Of a DNA stretch of 64,000 nt, positions 53,591-63,770 are shown in pieces (position 1 is the first letter of the stretch; each line of letters begins with the position of its first letter). The stretch covers positions 246,001 to 310,000 of the forward strand of contig NZ_JAPHOQ010000001.1 of NCBI RefSeq assembly GCF_026191355.1, written 5' to 3'. The notes beneath the pieces are model-generated. The model made no database searches. It was given only the letters and a program-made list of their open reading frames with translations, and was not told where the DNA came from. A program made the translations under genes and the position numbers. This DNA comes from Legionella sheltonii (GTDB lineage: Bacteria; Pseudomonadota; Gammaproteobacteria; Legionellales; Legionellaceae).

Positions 53591-54195
53591 AATTTCAATA
53601 AATTTTTCAGGAATGCTACATATTCGCAGGAAACAGGTTCATTCAGCAAGTGCTGGGAAATGGTCTCTACTAAATGACGCGACTTTCCTTCGATGCATAA
53701 ACTAAAATAAATTTTGTGAAGAACCTCAAGACGCGCCAGTTCGATTTTTATTGTGGGGGAAGTTGGAAGTTTGTAGATAAAGGCCTCTTTTTTAACATAA
53801 ATTCCTACCCCTTTGGTTTCAATATCAGGGATTATCTTTTGTAACTCCAAAGGTAGGGACTGCTCCTGAAGAGGGTTAAGGATTATTTTTGCACCATAAC
53901 CGACGGCATGCTTTGCATGTTGGAGCAAGGGTTTATAAAGCAACTGCTCATGGCGTTTTTTGATATTGTAATTGCAGCCAGGCAGCAAATAATAATAATC
54001 TTCTTTATGTTTCTGCTTATAATTTGCTAAATCAAGTAATGAACCGTCAATCGTATTGAGGATGATTATCTCGCTCTCCGGCCAAAAATAACGCATTTCC
54101 CATTTCAAATTTTCGTCCTCTTTATCGACAAAAATTGCCAGAGGCGCGCTTGCTTTTGGGGTAAATTCGAAATTCCAAACCAAACGTTGGTTCAT
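53584..54195 (-). CDS. Hypothetical soluble protein coupled to CHR-family gene
   Basis: Not recognised. Seen: 203 residues, soluble, no signal peptide, alternating helix and strand. Possible features are LAIFVDKEDENLKWEMRYF and YYYLLPGCNYNIKKRHEQLLYKPLL. Its 3' end overlaps the CHR-family gene by 7 bp on the same strand, which suggests joint expression. ATG 54195 is preferred to the TTG at 54201. Confidence 0.55.
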   Translation of the reverse strand: MNQRLVWNFEFTPKASAPLAIFVDKEDENLKWEMRYFWPESEIIILNTIDGSLLDLANYKQKHKEDYYYLLPGCNYNIKKRHEQLLYKPLLQHAKHAVGYGAKIILNPLQEQSLPLELQKIIPDIETKGVGIYVKKEAFIYKLPTSPTIKIELARLEVLHKIYFSLCIEGKSRHLVETISQHLLNEPVSCEYVAFLKNLLKLC

Positions 54196-54270
54196 AGTCA
54201 ATTGCTACTCGCAAAATAAAGAGTATATACTACACCTTTATTATGCAAAGCAAGGGAAGGTATTGATATT

Positions 54271-56727
54271 ATGGGCATTCTGTTTTTTTTACTTTATCTG
54301 ATCTTTACCCTAATTGTTCTCTATAGAGCAATGAATCCATTAGTTTGGGAGTTGGGGAGCGTCTTTTATTTAATCGTAGCGACGTTTGCTATTGGCCTGC
54401 CGTGGATAGTCGGCTTTATCCTTTGGCTTGTAATAATTGGGGCATTACTTGTCGTATACCTCGAACCTTTACGTGCGGCGATTGCAGATTTCATCTATAA
54501 AAAAGCAGGCAAGTCGATTCCCAAATTGTCCAAAACAGAAGAAGAAGCACTCAATGCGGGAGATACCTGGTTAGAACAAGATATTTTTACAGGAAAACCT
54601 GATTGGGATCGATTGGCGAATGTATCTACTGCACTGTCGGCAGAGGAACAAGCCTTTCTTGATAATGAAACACAAACTTTATGTGGCTTGATCGATGAGT
54701 GGGAAATTAGTCAAACCCGTGATTTACCCGAAAAAGTTTGGGATTACATGAAGGAACAAGGATTTTTTGGCTTGGTCATTCCCAAAGAATACGGGGGTAA
54801 AGGCTTTTCAGCGCGCGCTCATTCTGATGTGGTGATGAAAATAGCCACTCGTTCCGGTGTCGCAGCAGTAACGGTAATGGTACCTAATTCCTTAGGCCCA
54901 GGTGAGTTAATTAATTATTATGGTACGGAAGAGCAAAAGAATCATTATTTACCCCGTCTTGCAAAAGGTATTGATATCCCATGCTTTGCTTTAACTGAAC
55001 CTGGAGCAGGCAGCGATGCTACTTCCATTCAGTCCAGCGCCATCGTGATGAAAAAGAAAGTTGATGGCAAAATGGTGCTTGGCTTAAGCATTACCTTAGA
55101 TAAACGTTGGATTACTTTAGCACCTGTAGCAACCTTAATAGGCCTTGCGGTGAATGTAAAAGATCCCGACGGTTTATTGCAAGGTGATGGAGCGGAAGGA
55201 ATTACCTGTGTATTAATTCCACGCGACACCAAAAATCTCGAAATTGGCAATCGCCATTTACCTTCTGATCAGCCATTTATGAACGGTACTATACGTGGGA
55301 AAGATATTTTTGTGCCCATAACCACTGTGATTGGTGGTCAGAAACGTATCGGTAGTGGCTGGCAAATGTTGGTTGAATGTTTATCGATTGGGCGATCTAT
55401 TTCTTTACCCGCACTGGGTGCAGGTACTTCCTCGGCGTGCTATTTGGCAACCAGTGCTTTTGCGCGCATACGTTGCCAATTTAATGTAGAAATTGGCCAG
55501 TTTGAAGGGATTGAAGAAAAACTTGCAGAGATTGCAGGCTTAAATTATTTAATTAATTCCAATCGATTATTGACCGTGGCGGCTGTAAACGAGCATAAGA
55601 AACCTTCGGTCGCCTCCGCAATTGCTAAATATTTTAATACTGAACTCGCACGATTAGTCGTGAATGCATCTATGGATGTACATGCTGGACGTGCTGTAGT
55701 AGTTGGTCCGCGAAATTATTTAACCAATTTTTATAATGGAGTTCCTATTTCCATTACTGTGGAAGGAGCCAATGTGATGTCACGGAACTTGTTAATTTTT
55801 GGACAAGGCTCAATGGCATGTCATCCTTACATACGCCATGAATTTTATGCTATTTCCAATCAGGATAAAGCGGCTTTCCGAGAAGTTATTTGGAAGCATA
55901 TTCAATATTTCATGCAAAATTTTGCCAAAACAATTTGTTCCGCCTGGACTGGTGGGATATTTATTAAGGCTCCCAAGCTTAAAATGAAGCGTGAATATAA
56001 ACGGTTAGCACGACTCAGTCATGCGTATTCATGGCTAGCAGATTTATCTTTGATTGTGTTAGGGGGAGATTTGAAACGTAAAGAGCGTCTGTCAGCTCGG
56101 CTTGCTGATGGAATGTCTTATCTTTACATGGCGATGGCTGTTTTGCGGAATGTGCAATTGAATGGCGAAAGTCCTGAAGATCAAGTGCATGCTCAATGGG
56201 CTGTTTCTTATTGTTTTTATCACGCACAACGAGCAATGATGGCATTGTGCTACAATTTCCCTTCTAGAGTTTTAGGTGGTTTTGCACGGATCTTGGCATT
56301 TCCCTTTGGTCAAACAATGCGTTATCCCACTGATAAGTTGGATCAAAAATTAGCGCGTTTGATGACTCAGAATAATCAGTATCGAGACCGATTGAAGAAC
56401 ATCGTCTACCTGAGCGGCGATCCAAAACAGCCCATAGACAGAGTAGAGTATGCCCTACAACAAATCATACAAACGGATGAACTTGTCAAAAAAATGGGTG
56501 ATTTAAAAAGGGTTAAATTTGGTAAATTAGAAGGCAAACTAAAAGAAAAGGTTGAAAAAAAGGAATTAACTCAAGAGGAAATGGATGCATTACTTGCAAC
56601 TGAAGCGGCTCGCTGGGATGCTATTTTGGTTGATGAGTTTACTTTTGAGTCAATGAAAAACCAATCATTTAACTCAGTCATCGATGAAATTAAGTCGCCC
56701 TTTATGCATGATGATGCTCATCATTAA
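54271..56727 (+). CDS. fadE: Acyl-CoA dehydrogenase FadE
   Basis: Seen: 818 residues, close to E. coli FadE (814). Two N-terminal membrane helices are followed by the ACAD core (PKEYGGKGFSARAHSDVVMKI, CFALTEPGAGSDATSI) and a C-terminal FadE-specific domain (FGQTMRYPTDKLDQKLA). Known: the first step of fatty-acid beta-oxidation at the inner membrane, transferring electrons to ETF. GGGAAGG precedes the ATG. Divergent from the CHR pair. It would let the cell use host or stored lipids. Confidence 0.95.
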   Translation: MGILFFLLYLIFTLIVLYRAMNPLVWELGSVFYLIVATFAIGLPWIVGFILWLVIIGALLVVYLEPLRAAIADFIYKKAGKSIPKLSKTEEEALNAGDTWLEQDIFTGKPDWDRLANVSTALSAEEQAFLDNETQTLCGLIDEWEISQTRDLPEKVWDYMKEQGFFGLVIPKEYGGKGFSARAHSDVVMKIATRSGVAAVTVMVPNSLGPGELINYYGTEEQKNHYLPRLAKGIDIPCFALTEPGAGSDATSIQSSAIVMKKKVDGKMVLGLSITLDKRWITLAPVATLIGLAVNVKDPDGLLQGDGAEGITCVLIPRDTKNLEIGNRHLPSDQPFMNGTIRGKDIFVPITTVIGGQKRIGSGWQMLVECLSIGRSISLPALGAGTSSACYLATSAFARIRCQFNVEIGQFEGIEEKLAEIAGLNYLINSNRLLTVAAVNEHKKPSVASAIAKYFNTELARLVVNASMDVHAGRAVVVGPRNYLTNFYNGVPISITVEGANVMSRNLLIFGQGSMACHPYIRHEFYAISNQDKAAFREVIWKHIQYFMQNFAKTICSAWTGGIFIKAPKLKMKREYKRLARLSHAYSWLADLSLIVLGGDLKRKERLSARLADGMSYLYMAMAVLRNVQLNGESPEDQVHAQWAVSYCFYHAQRAMMALCYNFPSRVLGGFARILAFPFGQTMRYPTDKLDQKLARLMTQNNQYRDRLKNIVYLSGDPKQPIDRVEYALQQIIQTDELVKKMGDLKRVKFGKLEGKLKEKVEKKELTQEEMDALLATEAARWDAILVDEFTFESMKNQSFNSVIDEIKSPFMHDDAHH

Positions 56728-56784
56728 TTATGTTTGGGTTGTTTTGAGGACACTGTAGGAGTGTTATCCAGAAAGAGAGCAAGG

Positions 56785-56810
56785 GTAGGTCGGACTTTAG
56801 CCCGACCTAC
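56785..56810. repeat. Perfect GTAGGTCGG hairpin downstream of fadE
   Basis: Seen: gtaggtcgg (56785-56793) and ccgacctac (56802-56810) with an 8-nt loop, actttagc. It lies 58 bp after the fadE stop. The sequence looks like a short dispersed GTAGGTCGG...CCGACCTAC element and may also act as a terminator, although no T-tract follows. The rest of 56728-57028 shows only a TATAAT (56981-56986) before the next gene. Confidence 0.5.
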
Positions 56811-57028
56811 TGAGTGTAAAACAACGTGTTTAGGCTCGCCTAGGTTTACATACGATCACGTCACCCCTAAAATTTGTGGATTGATTTTAAAAGCGAAGCA
56901 AGCATTTAAGAGAAAGGATATTTACAAATTTTTAACAGGAGGCCAAAAAACTAGTGCACCTATAGGCAACTTTGCTTTGCTATAATTAAGTCAATATGAT
57001 AATTAAATTTGCGTAGTGAGATGAATTT

Positions 57029-57838
57029 ATGGAAGCTAAAACAGTATCACCAATAGCCCCAGCTAGAGATATAACATTGCCCGTTAGGGAAGATCTTTTA
57101 AGAGCAATGAAAATTGCGGAAAACTCACCAGAAGTAGCTCAATATTTAAGTAAACGAGTTCACGAAATAGCAGAGAAATCAAGATTATTAAATAAATCGC
57201 CAGAGGCAAAAGAAACTGCGCAACAAATACTCAAAGCAGTGGATGAGTTTGCTCAGCTCGTTACCTATAAATATCCTCCGGACTCGCAAATTTGGTCCGG
57301 TAAAGAACCAACGAGCTCTACCATCAACATGCAAGAGGGAATTGCAAAACAGGCTGCTAATTCATTAGCGCAAAAAAATTATCCTGGTATCCGATTCGAT
57401 TTTGCTATCAGCGAGACAGGGCATTTTGTACGCGGATATGCTTCAACTGAAAAAGGAGCCTCTCAATTAGATGAAGGGACTATTGAAACTTTAGATAATT
57501 TGTTTAATGCATGGTTAGCTGACAAACATAATGTTGCAACAGAAAATGGTGATTTCTATTACATGGATGAAAAGGGACAAAAAAAAGATAAACTGAACGT
57601 AGACGAAGTGGAAAAACTATTATCCGATTCGGCACAAGAATATAAGGATTACTTAAAAGGAAAAGGACTTGAGACCGAACTTGTTTCTCGACAACGTGAT
57701 TATCCAGGCGAGCATAGATTGGAAGAGACCAAGAAAAAAGCGATAGACAAAATTATTAAAGCGGAACAGGAAGTCGAAGAAAAGTTCGAAGAAAAGATCG
57801 AACCCGAAGTTCAACCTACAAGTATGGGGCGTTCTTAG
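57029..57838 (+). CDS. Hypothetical protein, candidate Dot/Icm effector with E-block C-terminus
   Basis: Not recognised. Seen: 269 residues, soluble and mostly helical, no signal peptide. A helix-rich N-terminal half carries NSPEVAQYLSKRVHEIAEKS; a small alpha/beta region lies around 105-190 (YPGIRFDFAISETGHFVRGY). A strongly Lys/Glu-rich C-terminal helix ends EVEEKFEEKIEPEVQPTSMGRS. A Glu cluster just before a short polar tail is the classic Dot/Icm E-block pattern. It lies between core genes fadE and murU as an isolated accessory gene, with TATAAT at 56981-56986 as a possible -10 box. Effector status is inferred. Confidence 0.55.
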   Translation: MEAKTVSPIAPARDITLPVREDLLRAMKIAENSPEVAQYLSKRVHEIAEKSRLLNKSPEAKETAQQILKAVDEFAQLVTYKYPPDSQIWSGKEPTSSTINMQEGIAKQAANSLAQKNYPGIRFDFAISETGHFVRGYASTEKGASQLDEGTIETLDNLFNAWLADKHNVATENGDFYYMDEKGQKKDKLNVDEVEKLLSDSAQEYKDYLKGKGLETELVSRQRDYPGEHRLEETKKKAIDKIIKAEQEVEEKFEEKIEPEVQPTSMGRS

Positions 57839-57982
57839 CGTAGGCTGTTTTCAGGAGTAGTTCACTTCTCGAATAAAGCAGGGTGTGCAGCGCTACAGAA
57901 TCAAATCTGACTTTAGGGGATCAACAAGTTACTGGATAAGTTGCGGCTACCAGTAACTGTTAAAATGAGGTAATTTATTATC

Positions 57983-58642
57983 TTAAATTTGATTCACCGC
58001 ATGGAGCCTTTCTAGAGTACCTATGTCATACCACAGGCCATTATAAACATCAGCAGTTGCTTTATTTTGTGCGGCATATTGTCGGATTAATGGTGCTACG
58101 GAATAGCGCCCTTGTTGGCAGTGGCTAAATACTTGAGGGTGATAGCAGCAGATTCCTGCAAGAGTATATTCTCGATTTGTATTACTGAGCTGCGTTTGAT
58201 TGATTAACCCAAAGTCCCCATGATGATTAAGTGATGGATTTTTAGTGACTAAAATCACATGAATTGAAGGGGTATTTTCAAACTGCAGCTGAGAAAAATC
58301 AAAATCGGTATAGATATCTGCATTGACTGCAATAAAAGGCTTAGTTCCTAACAGTGGCAAGGCATTGACGATGCCACCGCCCGTTTCTAATCCTCCTGGA
58401 GGTTCAGGTGAGTAACAAATTTCGACTCCCCATCGTGCCCCATTTCCCAAATGCTGGCGAATTTTTCCTCCAAGATAGGCATGGTTAATCACTAATCGTT
58501 CAAAACCCGCTTTTGCCAAATTCACGACATGATGTTCGATTAATGGTTTTTCTTTAACAATACACAGCGCTTTAGGTTTAACATCGGTAAGTGGTTTCAA
58601 ACGCTCACCACGGCCCGCAGCTAATATCATCGCAGTTTTCAT
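57983..58642 (-). CDS. murU: N-acetylmuramate-1-phosphate uridylyltransferase (MurU)
   Basis: Seen: 219 residues with the nucleotidyltransferase signature AMILAAGRGERLKPLTDVKPKAL, GGLETGGGIVNALPLL, and NADIYTDFD (metal-binding Asp). The length fits MurU (about 220) rather than longer sugar-nucleotide enzymes. Known: makes UDP-MurNAc from MurNAc-1-P, bypassing fosfomycin-sensitive MurA. It overlaps the kinase gene by 4 bp (ATGA), and this amgK-murU pairing supports the assignment. Confidence 0.88.
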   Translation of the reverse strand: MKTAMILAAGRGERLKPLTDVKPKALCIVKEKPLIEHHVVNLAKAGFERLVINHAYLGGKIRQHLGNGARWGVEICYSPEPPGGLETGGGIVNALPLLGTKPFIAVNADIYTDFDFSQLQFENTPSIHVILVTKNPSLNHHGDFGLINQTQLSNTNREYTLAGICCYHPQVFSHCQQGRYSVAPLIRQYAAQNKATADVYNGLWYDIGTLERLHAVNQI

Positions 58643-59622
58643 GGTAAATAAACTCTCATTTGCAGAAATCGGAAAAATGGGTGCAATTCTTCATAAGTCT
58701 CTGCACATTCAAGCACGTAGTTTAAAGTTAAAGGCAGATCTTTAAGATATCCTGGTTTATTGTCGCGCAAATGCAATCGACAAAAAATGCCCAACACTTT
58801 TAAGTGTCTTTGTAAACCGCAAAGATCAAATGCACGGATAAATTCAGGCAAAGAGTAATCTTGAGTTAATGCGCTGTGAGTGTGAAAAAACTCAACCCAT
58901 TCCAGTACTTTACTCCTTGGCCAGGAAATATAACAATCTTTGAGTAATGATACCAGATCATAAGTGAATGGGCCTTGCATGGCATCTTGAAAATCAATAA
59001 CTCCCAAGTTTGGTAGTTCGGTATGATCCTGTAAGAGCATTAGATTGCGAGAATGATAATCACGATGAATAAAAGTGAGTGGTTGCTGAGCTACTTCTTT
59101 GGCAATCCATTCCATAGTCTGTTGGACTAAAGTGCATTCACTTTGATTGAGATCTAAAGCAAGATATGCTTTAAAAAACCATTCGGGGCATAAACTCATT
59201 TCTTTAAGCATATGCCCTTCATCAAATGGAGCAAGCAGTGGGTCATCAATTGAGCAAGTTTGAATTTTAAACAAAGTTTTGATGGCCTGATGATAATGAT
59301 CATTCACTGTTTCAGGCTGAAGAACATTTAAAAGAAGTTCATCGCCTAAATCGCTTAATAGTAAGAATCCGTCTTCTGGATTCACCGCAAGCACTTTGGG
59401 GGTGTGAACATCCGCTTGTTGCAGCTTCTGCGCAATATGTATAAAAGGTTTTAGATCCTCTTTTTCTGGGGGAGCATCCATCACAATCTGCGTTAGTCCA
59501 TTATATCGAAGACGAAAATATCTTCTAAAACTGGCGTCCCCAGCCAAAGGAGCTAACTGAAAATCCTGTTGCTTTAGAGTGTGAATTAACCATTCTTTCA
59601 GTGCGTTTTCTCGTTCATGCAT
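58639..59622 (-). CDS. amgK: N-acetylmuramate/N-acetylglucosamine kinase (AmgK, APH-like)
   Basis: Seen: 327 residues of the aminoglycoside-phosphotransferase fold: LAGDASFRRYFRL (nucleotide loop), FIHRDYHSRNLML (catalytic Asp/Asn) and GVIDFQDAMQGPFTYDLVSLL (metal Asp). Known: AmgK phosphorylates MurNAc at the anomeric position, feeding MurU. ATG 59622 is chosen because GGGGAAG lies seven bases upstream and the domain starts right there; the longer reading from 59814 adds about 64 residues without homology signal and would run into the lptD start region. Divergent from lptD. Confidence 0.88.
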   Translation of the reverse strand: MHERENALKEWLIHTLKQQDFQLAPLAGDASFRRYFRLRYNGLTQIVMDAPPEKEDLKPFIHIAQKLQQADVHTPKVLAVNPEDGFLLLSDLGDELLLNVLQPETVNDHYHQAIKTLFKIQTCSIDDPLLAPFDEGHMLKEMSLCPEWFFKAYLALDLNQSECTLVQQTMEWIAKEVAQQPLTFIHRDYHSRNLMLLQDHTELPNLGVIDFQDAMQGPFTYDLVSLLKDCYISWPRSKVLEWVEFFHTHSALTQDYSLPEFIRAFDLCGLQRHLKVLGIFCRLHLRDNKPGYLKDLPLTLNYVLECAETYEELHPFFRFLQMRVYLP

Positions 59623-59798
59623 GGTATACTTCCCCATCATTATTTCTGGTTGTAACATAATAACTAAGACCCCTCTCTCGTTTTTTAAGAGAGGAAAAGA
59701 ACGTCGTAAGAACTCTATTGCACGATTCTTAATGCGAGTACGACGATCAAAGTAATTAGTTACATATTTTGTGTGCATAATAAGGCATTTTATTACTC

Positions 59799-62393
59799 GT
59801 GAACAAGATTTCATTTAAATGGTTCTTGATGAGCATATGTTCCACACTGCTCATTTTACTCATGGTAATCTATCATGCGTTAGCCTATTCTGCTTCTTTG
59901 ATTAATGAACCCGTACAGGCGTGTGTCATAGCGCGTGATGTCGATTTAACCGATGCGATACGTGCAAAGTTTGCTCAATGCTTAGGATGGCAGGCAGATC
60001 AAAGTTCCCCTATTTGTCTTGGATCGTATCAGCCGATCACGGTGGCGCCACTTGCTAAACCTGATGAAATAAAAATCATGGCAGATCGTGTTTCATTTTA
60101 TCAAGATAAACCTTCAACTTTGAGTGGACATGTAGAAATCCAGCAAGACCAGAGAATAGTCAATGCACAAACTGCTTATGTATATCGGGATCCACAAAGT
60201 AAACAGATTACAAAAATTGAGTTCTTGGGTAATGTCCATTACCTGGAACCCGATAAATTATTGATTGCTCGTAAAGCAACAATTAATCCTCAGGATAAAT
60301 CGGGTCAAACTGAAGATGTACTATATCGTTTCAACATGAATAAGCATGCTGCTTTATTGCCAGCATGGGGACGAGCGAGTCTCATGCAGCGTTTTCCTAA
60401 TTCAGATTACTTACTGCGTCAGGCTACATATACTACGTGCGCACCACAAGATAAAGCTTGGGATATTGAGGCCAAATCCATTGTTATTGATAATAAGAAA
60501 AAAATAGGTGTTGCCAGAAATGTTACGTTGCGTGTCCATGATTGGCCACTACTTTATGTTCCTTATTTAAGTTTTCCTACGACTAAAGAACGTAAATCCG
60601 GTTTTTTAATGCCTTTATCAGGATATTCTAATGTAGGGGGTTTTGATCTAGGGATTCCTTATTATTGGAATATAGCACCAAACTATGATTTGACGTTAAC
60701 ACCTCATGTTTATACAGAACGTAATGTCATGTTGAGTGCTGAGTTTCGCTATTTAACGGCACACAGTGTAGGTTTGGTGACGGGTAGTTTTCTACCAGAT
60801 GATGCGGCTTATCGGAATTTTCTGAATAGTCATGCAGCTGAATTCCCTTCATTTAATGATAAATCAAACAACCGATGGTTTTTCGGGTTTCTTAACACCA
60901 CGCAATTGAATCCTAATTTGCGGCTCAATGTGAATGTTCAACAGGTTTCTGATGACTATTACTTCCAGGATTTCAGTACTAACCTGGCTCTAATTACCCA
61001 GCGACAGTTATTGCGGCAAGCCGATTTAACGTATTCAACAGAGCATTGGACCTTTAGAAGTATGGTTCAAAGCTTTCAAACCCTACATCCGATTAATGAG
61101 ACTCCTATAGCTGATCAATATGAACGCTTGCCGCAATTATCTGCTCGTGGGTATTACTATGATTTGCCGGCACAGGCGAATTTAAATGTATTGGGACAAT
61201 ATGATCAGTTTTTTTGGCCAACCTCAAAGCGTCAGATTCGTGGAATAGATCAAGCTTTTGAAACCGGGCAATTTTTTGTAAGACCACCATCCTCAGAAAT
61301 GGAAATGCCCCAAGGTCCACGATTTCATCTTAATCCCATGCTTTCTTTGCCGCAAAGAACCAGTTGGGGATATATTACGCCTTCAGCTGAGTTCGTCGAA
61401 AATTATTATCAGGTGCAAAATAATTGGAATGATACCCATACGGACTATAATCGCTTTATCCCACGTTTCAGCACCCAGGGTGGTTTATTTTTTGATCGGG
61501 GCTTTTCTTGGCTGGGGAATTCCTACACGCAAACTTTAGAGCCCAGTTTATTTTATTTGTATGTTCCATTTTATAATCAAAACCAGCTGCCTATATACGA
61601 CACTGCTAATATGATTTTTAATTTTGATCAACTTTTTAGAACCAATCGCTTCTCAGGGTTTGATCGAATTGGTGATGCGAATCAATTATCTTATGCACTC
61701 ACCTCGAGATGGTTATCAGAAAGCACTGGAATTGAATTGGCCAGTCTTGCAATTGGGCAAATTAAATATTTTACTGATAGAAAAGTTCAGCTATGTCGTA
61801 ACCAAACGGGTGATTGTGTTGCTAATCCACTTGAAATTGGACAATTGTCTCCATTTTATGGTGTTTCTCCAATCGCTTCTCGAGGAATTTATCATTTGGG
61901 CCCATTTTTAAAAATCCTCGGTGATTATGTATGGGATCCGGCTACTTCAGCAACAAACAATGGTGCTTTAAACTTGCATTATCAACCAAAGCCAAATGCA
62001 ATTATTAATATAGGATATACCTATTTATATAATGGAGATGTGACCTCGGTTCGGAATAATGCAGGGGTAGATAATGCCTTACACCAAGGGACTGTCTCCG
62101 TTTCCTGGCCAATCAGTGATCGATGGAGTACGCTTGGGGCATACAGTCACAACATTAGTAAGGATTACAGTATGATGTCCCTATTGGGGATGCAATATGA
62201 TAGTTGTTGTTGGGCTTTACGAATTTTGGGTGGAAGAACCTTTAAAAGTTTAAATTCAGAATTTTCACCCCAATATAACAACAATATCTATTTGCAAATC
62301 TTATTAAAAGGCTTAGGATCAGTAGCAAACAGCGATCCCGGAAGTGTATTGAATACTTATATCCCAGGATACAGTGATCCATTTCGTCGTTAA
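59799..62393 (+). CDS. lptD: LPS-assembly protein LptD
   Basis: Seen: 864 residues. Export signal about 1-30, then an OstA/LptA-like jellyroll (DEIKIMADRVSFYQ, TLSGHVEIQQDQRIVNAQTAYV), then a large beta-barrel with many aromatic strands, GFLMPLSGYSNVGGFDLGIPYYWNIAPNYD and a Cys pair near the C-terminus (YDSCCWALRI). Known: with LptE inserts LPS in the outer leaflet of the outer membrane; the Cys pair takes part in disulphide maturation. GTG 59799 is the longest start, with ATG 59829 as an alternative; neither has a strong ribosome site. It starts the lptD-surA-pdxA cluster. Confidence 0.95.
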   Translation: MNKISFKWFLMSICSTLLILLMVIYHALAYSASLINEPVQACVIARDVDLTDAIRAKFAQCLGWQADQSSPICLGSYQPITVAPLAKPDEIKIMADRVSFYQDKPSTLSGHVEIQQDQRIVNAQTAYVYRDPQSKQITKIEFLGNVHYLEPDKLLIARKATINPQDKSGQTEDVLYRFNMNKHAALLPAWGRASLMQRFPNSDYLLRQATYTTCAPQDKAWDIEAKSIVIDNKKKIGVARNVTLRVHDWPLLYVPYLSFPTTKERKSGFLMPLSGYSNVGGFDLGIPYYWNIAPNYDLTLTPHVYTERNVMLSAEFRYLTAHSVGLVTGSFLPDDAAYRNFLNSHAAEFPSFNDKSNNRWFFGFLNTTQLNPNLRLNVNVQQVSDDYYFQDFSTNLALITQRQLLRQADLTYSTEHWTFRSMVQSFQTLHPINETPIADQYERLPQLSARGYYYDLPAQANLNVLGQYDQFFWPTSKRQIRGIDQAFETGQFFVRPPSSEMEMPQGPRFHLNPMLSLPQRTSWGYITPSAEFVENYYQVQNNWNDTHTDYNRFIPRFSTQGGLFFDRGFSWLGNSYTQTLEPSLFYLYVPFYNQNQLPIYDTANMIFNFDQLFRTNRFSGFDRIGDANQLSYALTSRWLSESTGIELASLAIGQIKYFTDRKVQLCRNQTGDCVANPLEIGQLSPFYGVSPIASRGIYHLGPFLKILGDYVWDPATSATNNGALNLHYQPKPNAIINIGYTYLYNGDVTSVRNNAGVDNALHQGTVSVSWPISDRWSTLGAYSHNISKDYSMMSLLGMQYDSCCWALRILGGRTFKSLNSEFSPQYNNNIYLQILLKGLGSVANSDPGSVLNTYIPGYSDPFRR

Positions 62394-62477
62394 ATAAAAT
62401 AGTGGAAAGCAAAGTCGCTTGTGTTTTGGATAAAAATAACCTAAATTGCTCGAAAAAAAGTGAGTAAGGATTAAGGC

Positions 62478-63770
62478 ATGTATAAAAAAATAGCCCTAGT
62501 ATGCATATTGTTTGCTATCGTTGGTGTGGCAGAGGCCAAACAAGTTTTAGATAAAGTGGTTGCAGTCGTTAATAATGGAGTGATCACCGAGAGTGAACTT
62601 AACAAGCAAGTTGAATTAACGAAAAAACAAATTATAGCTCAAAAAATGCAGGTTCCTGCAGCCGCTGTGTTGCGTAAACAAGTACTTCAACACTTAATTG
62701 ATGTTAATGTGCAACTGCAAATGGCAAAACAACATGGTCTGACTGTAGACGATACAGAACTGAACCAAGCGATTGAAAAAATTGCTGCGATGAATCATGC
62801 CACTCTTACTCAGCTGCGCGAAGAAATTGCGAGACAAGGTATGAGCTGGAATGAATACAGAGAAAATATTCGTAAAGAAATGCTTCTTTCGCACTTACAG
62901 CAAAAAGCGGTAGGAAGAGACGCGATGGTTACGAATGAACAAGTCGAACAGTATCTTAAAACAGAAGGTGGTATAGTCGATCGAACAGCACTTACCTATC
63001 ATCTACAAAATATAGTTATTCCACTCAATGAAGAGCCCACGTCAGAACAAGTCAAGAAAGCCAAAAGCAAAGCTGAATTCTTGTTGACGAAAATAAAGAA
63101 AGGTGATGACTTTAGTCGACTGGCTATAGAAAACTCAAGTGGTGAATTTGCACTGGAAGGTGGAGATTTAGGTGACCGTCATTTAGCTGAGTTGCCAGAA
63201 TTATTTGCAAAAGAAGTCGTGAACATGAAAGTGGGGCAAGTAGTTGGTCCATTACGTGCAGGTAATGGCTTTCAGTTAATTAAACTGGTTTCGGTTGGCG
63301 GTGAAAATCAACATCATATTATTACAAAGACCCATGTTCGCCATATTCTTTTAAAACCAGATCCAAGCATGCTTCCTCAAGATTCAAAGAAGCAAGTAAA
63401 TAATATTTACCAACAAGTAAAGGCTGGTAAAGATTTTGCACTCATGGCAAAGCAATATTCCTTGGATTCTGCCAGCGCTGTCAAAGGTGGTGATTTAGGT
63501 TGGGTTGCACCGGGAGTATTAGTACCAGAATTCGAAAAAGTTATGGATAAGTTGGCTGTAAATGAAATTAGTCCTCCTGTTAAATCACAATTTGGTTGGC
63601 ACATTATTCAAGTACTTGGCCGTAAGCAAGAAGATGATTCAGAAGCTTTTAAAAAGCAGAAAGTACGACAGTTTCTGCAACAACGTAAGTTTGCTGAAGC
63701 AGTGCAAAATTGGCAGCAACATATCCGTTCAGATGCGTACATTAATATTATCGAAAAGGAACTGGCGTGA
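62478..63770 (+). CDS. surA: Periplasmic chaperone/peptidyl-prolyl isomerase SurA
   Basis: Seen: 430 residues with signal peptide 1-20 (VAEA cleavage), an N-terminal SurA chaperone domain (LDKVVAVVNNGVITESELNKQV), two parvulin domains (first from about 172, LTYHLQNIVIP; second from about 285, THVRHILLKP) and a short C-terminal helix. Length equals E. coli SurA. Known: escorts outer-membrane proteins, LptD among them, to the Bam complex. It lies 84 bp after lptD and overlaps pdxA by 4 bp. Confidence 0.96.
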   Translation: MYKKIALVCILFAIVGVAEAKQVLDKVVAVVNNGVITESELNKQVELTKKQIIAQKMQVPAAAVLRKQVLQHLIDVNVQLQMAKQHGLTVDDTELNQAIEKIAAMNHATLTQLREEIARQGMSWNEYRENIRKEMLLSHLQQKAVGRDAMVTNEQVEQYLKTEGGIVDRTALTYHLQNIVIPLNEEPTSEQVKKAKSKAEFLLTKIKKGDDFSRLAIENSSGEFALEGGDLGDRHLAELPELFAKEVVNMKVGQVVGPLRAGNGFQLIKLVSVGGENQHHIITKTHVRHILLKPDPSMLPQDSKKQVNNIYQQVKAGKDFALMAKQYSLDSASAVKGGDLGWVAPGVLVPEFEKVMDKLAVNEISPPVKSQFGWHIIQVLGRKQEDDSEAFKKQKVRQFLQQRKFAEAVQNWQQHIRSDAYINIIEKELA

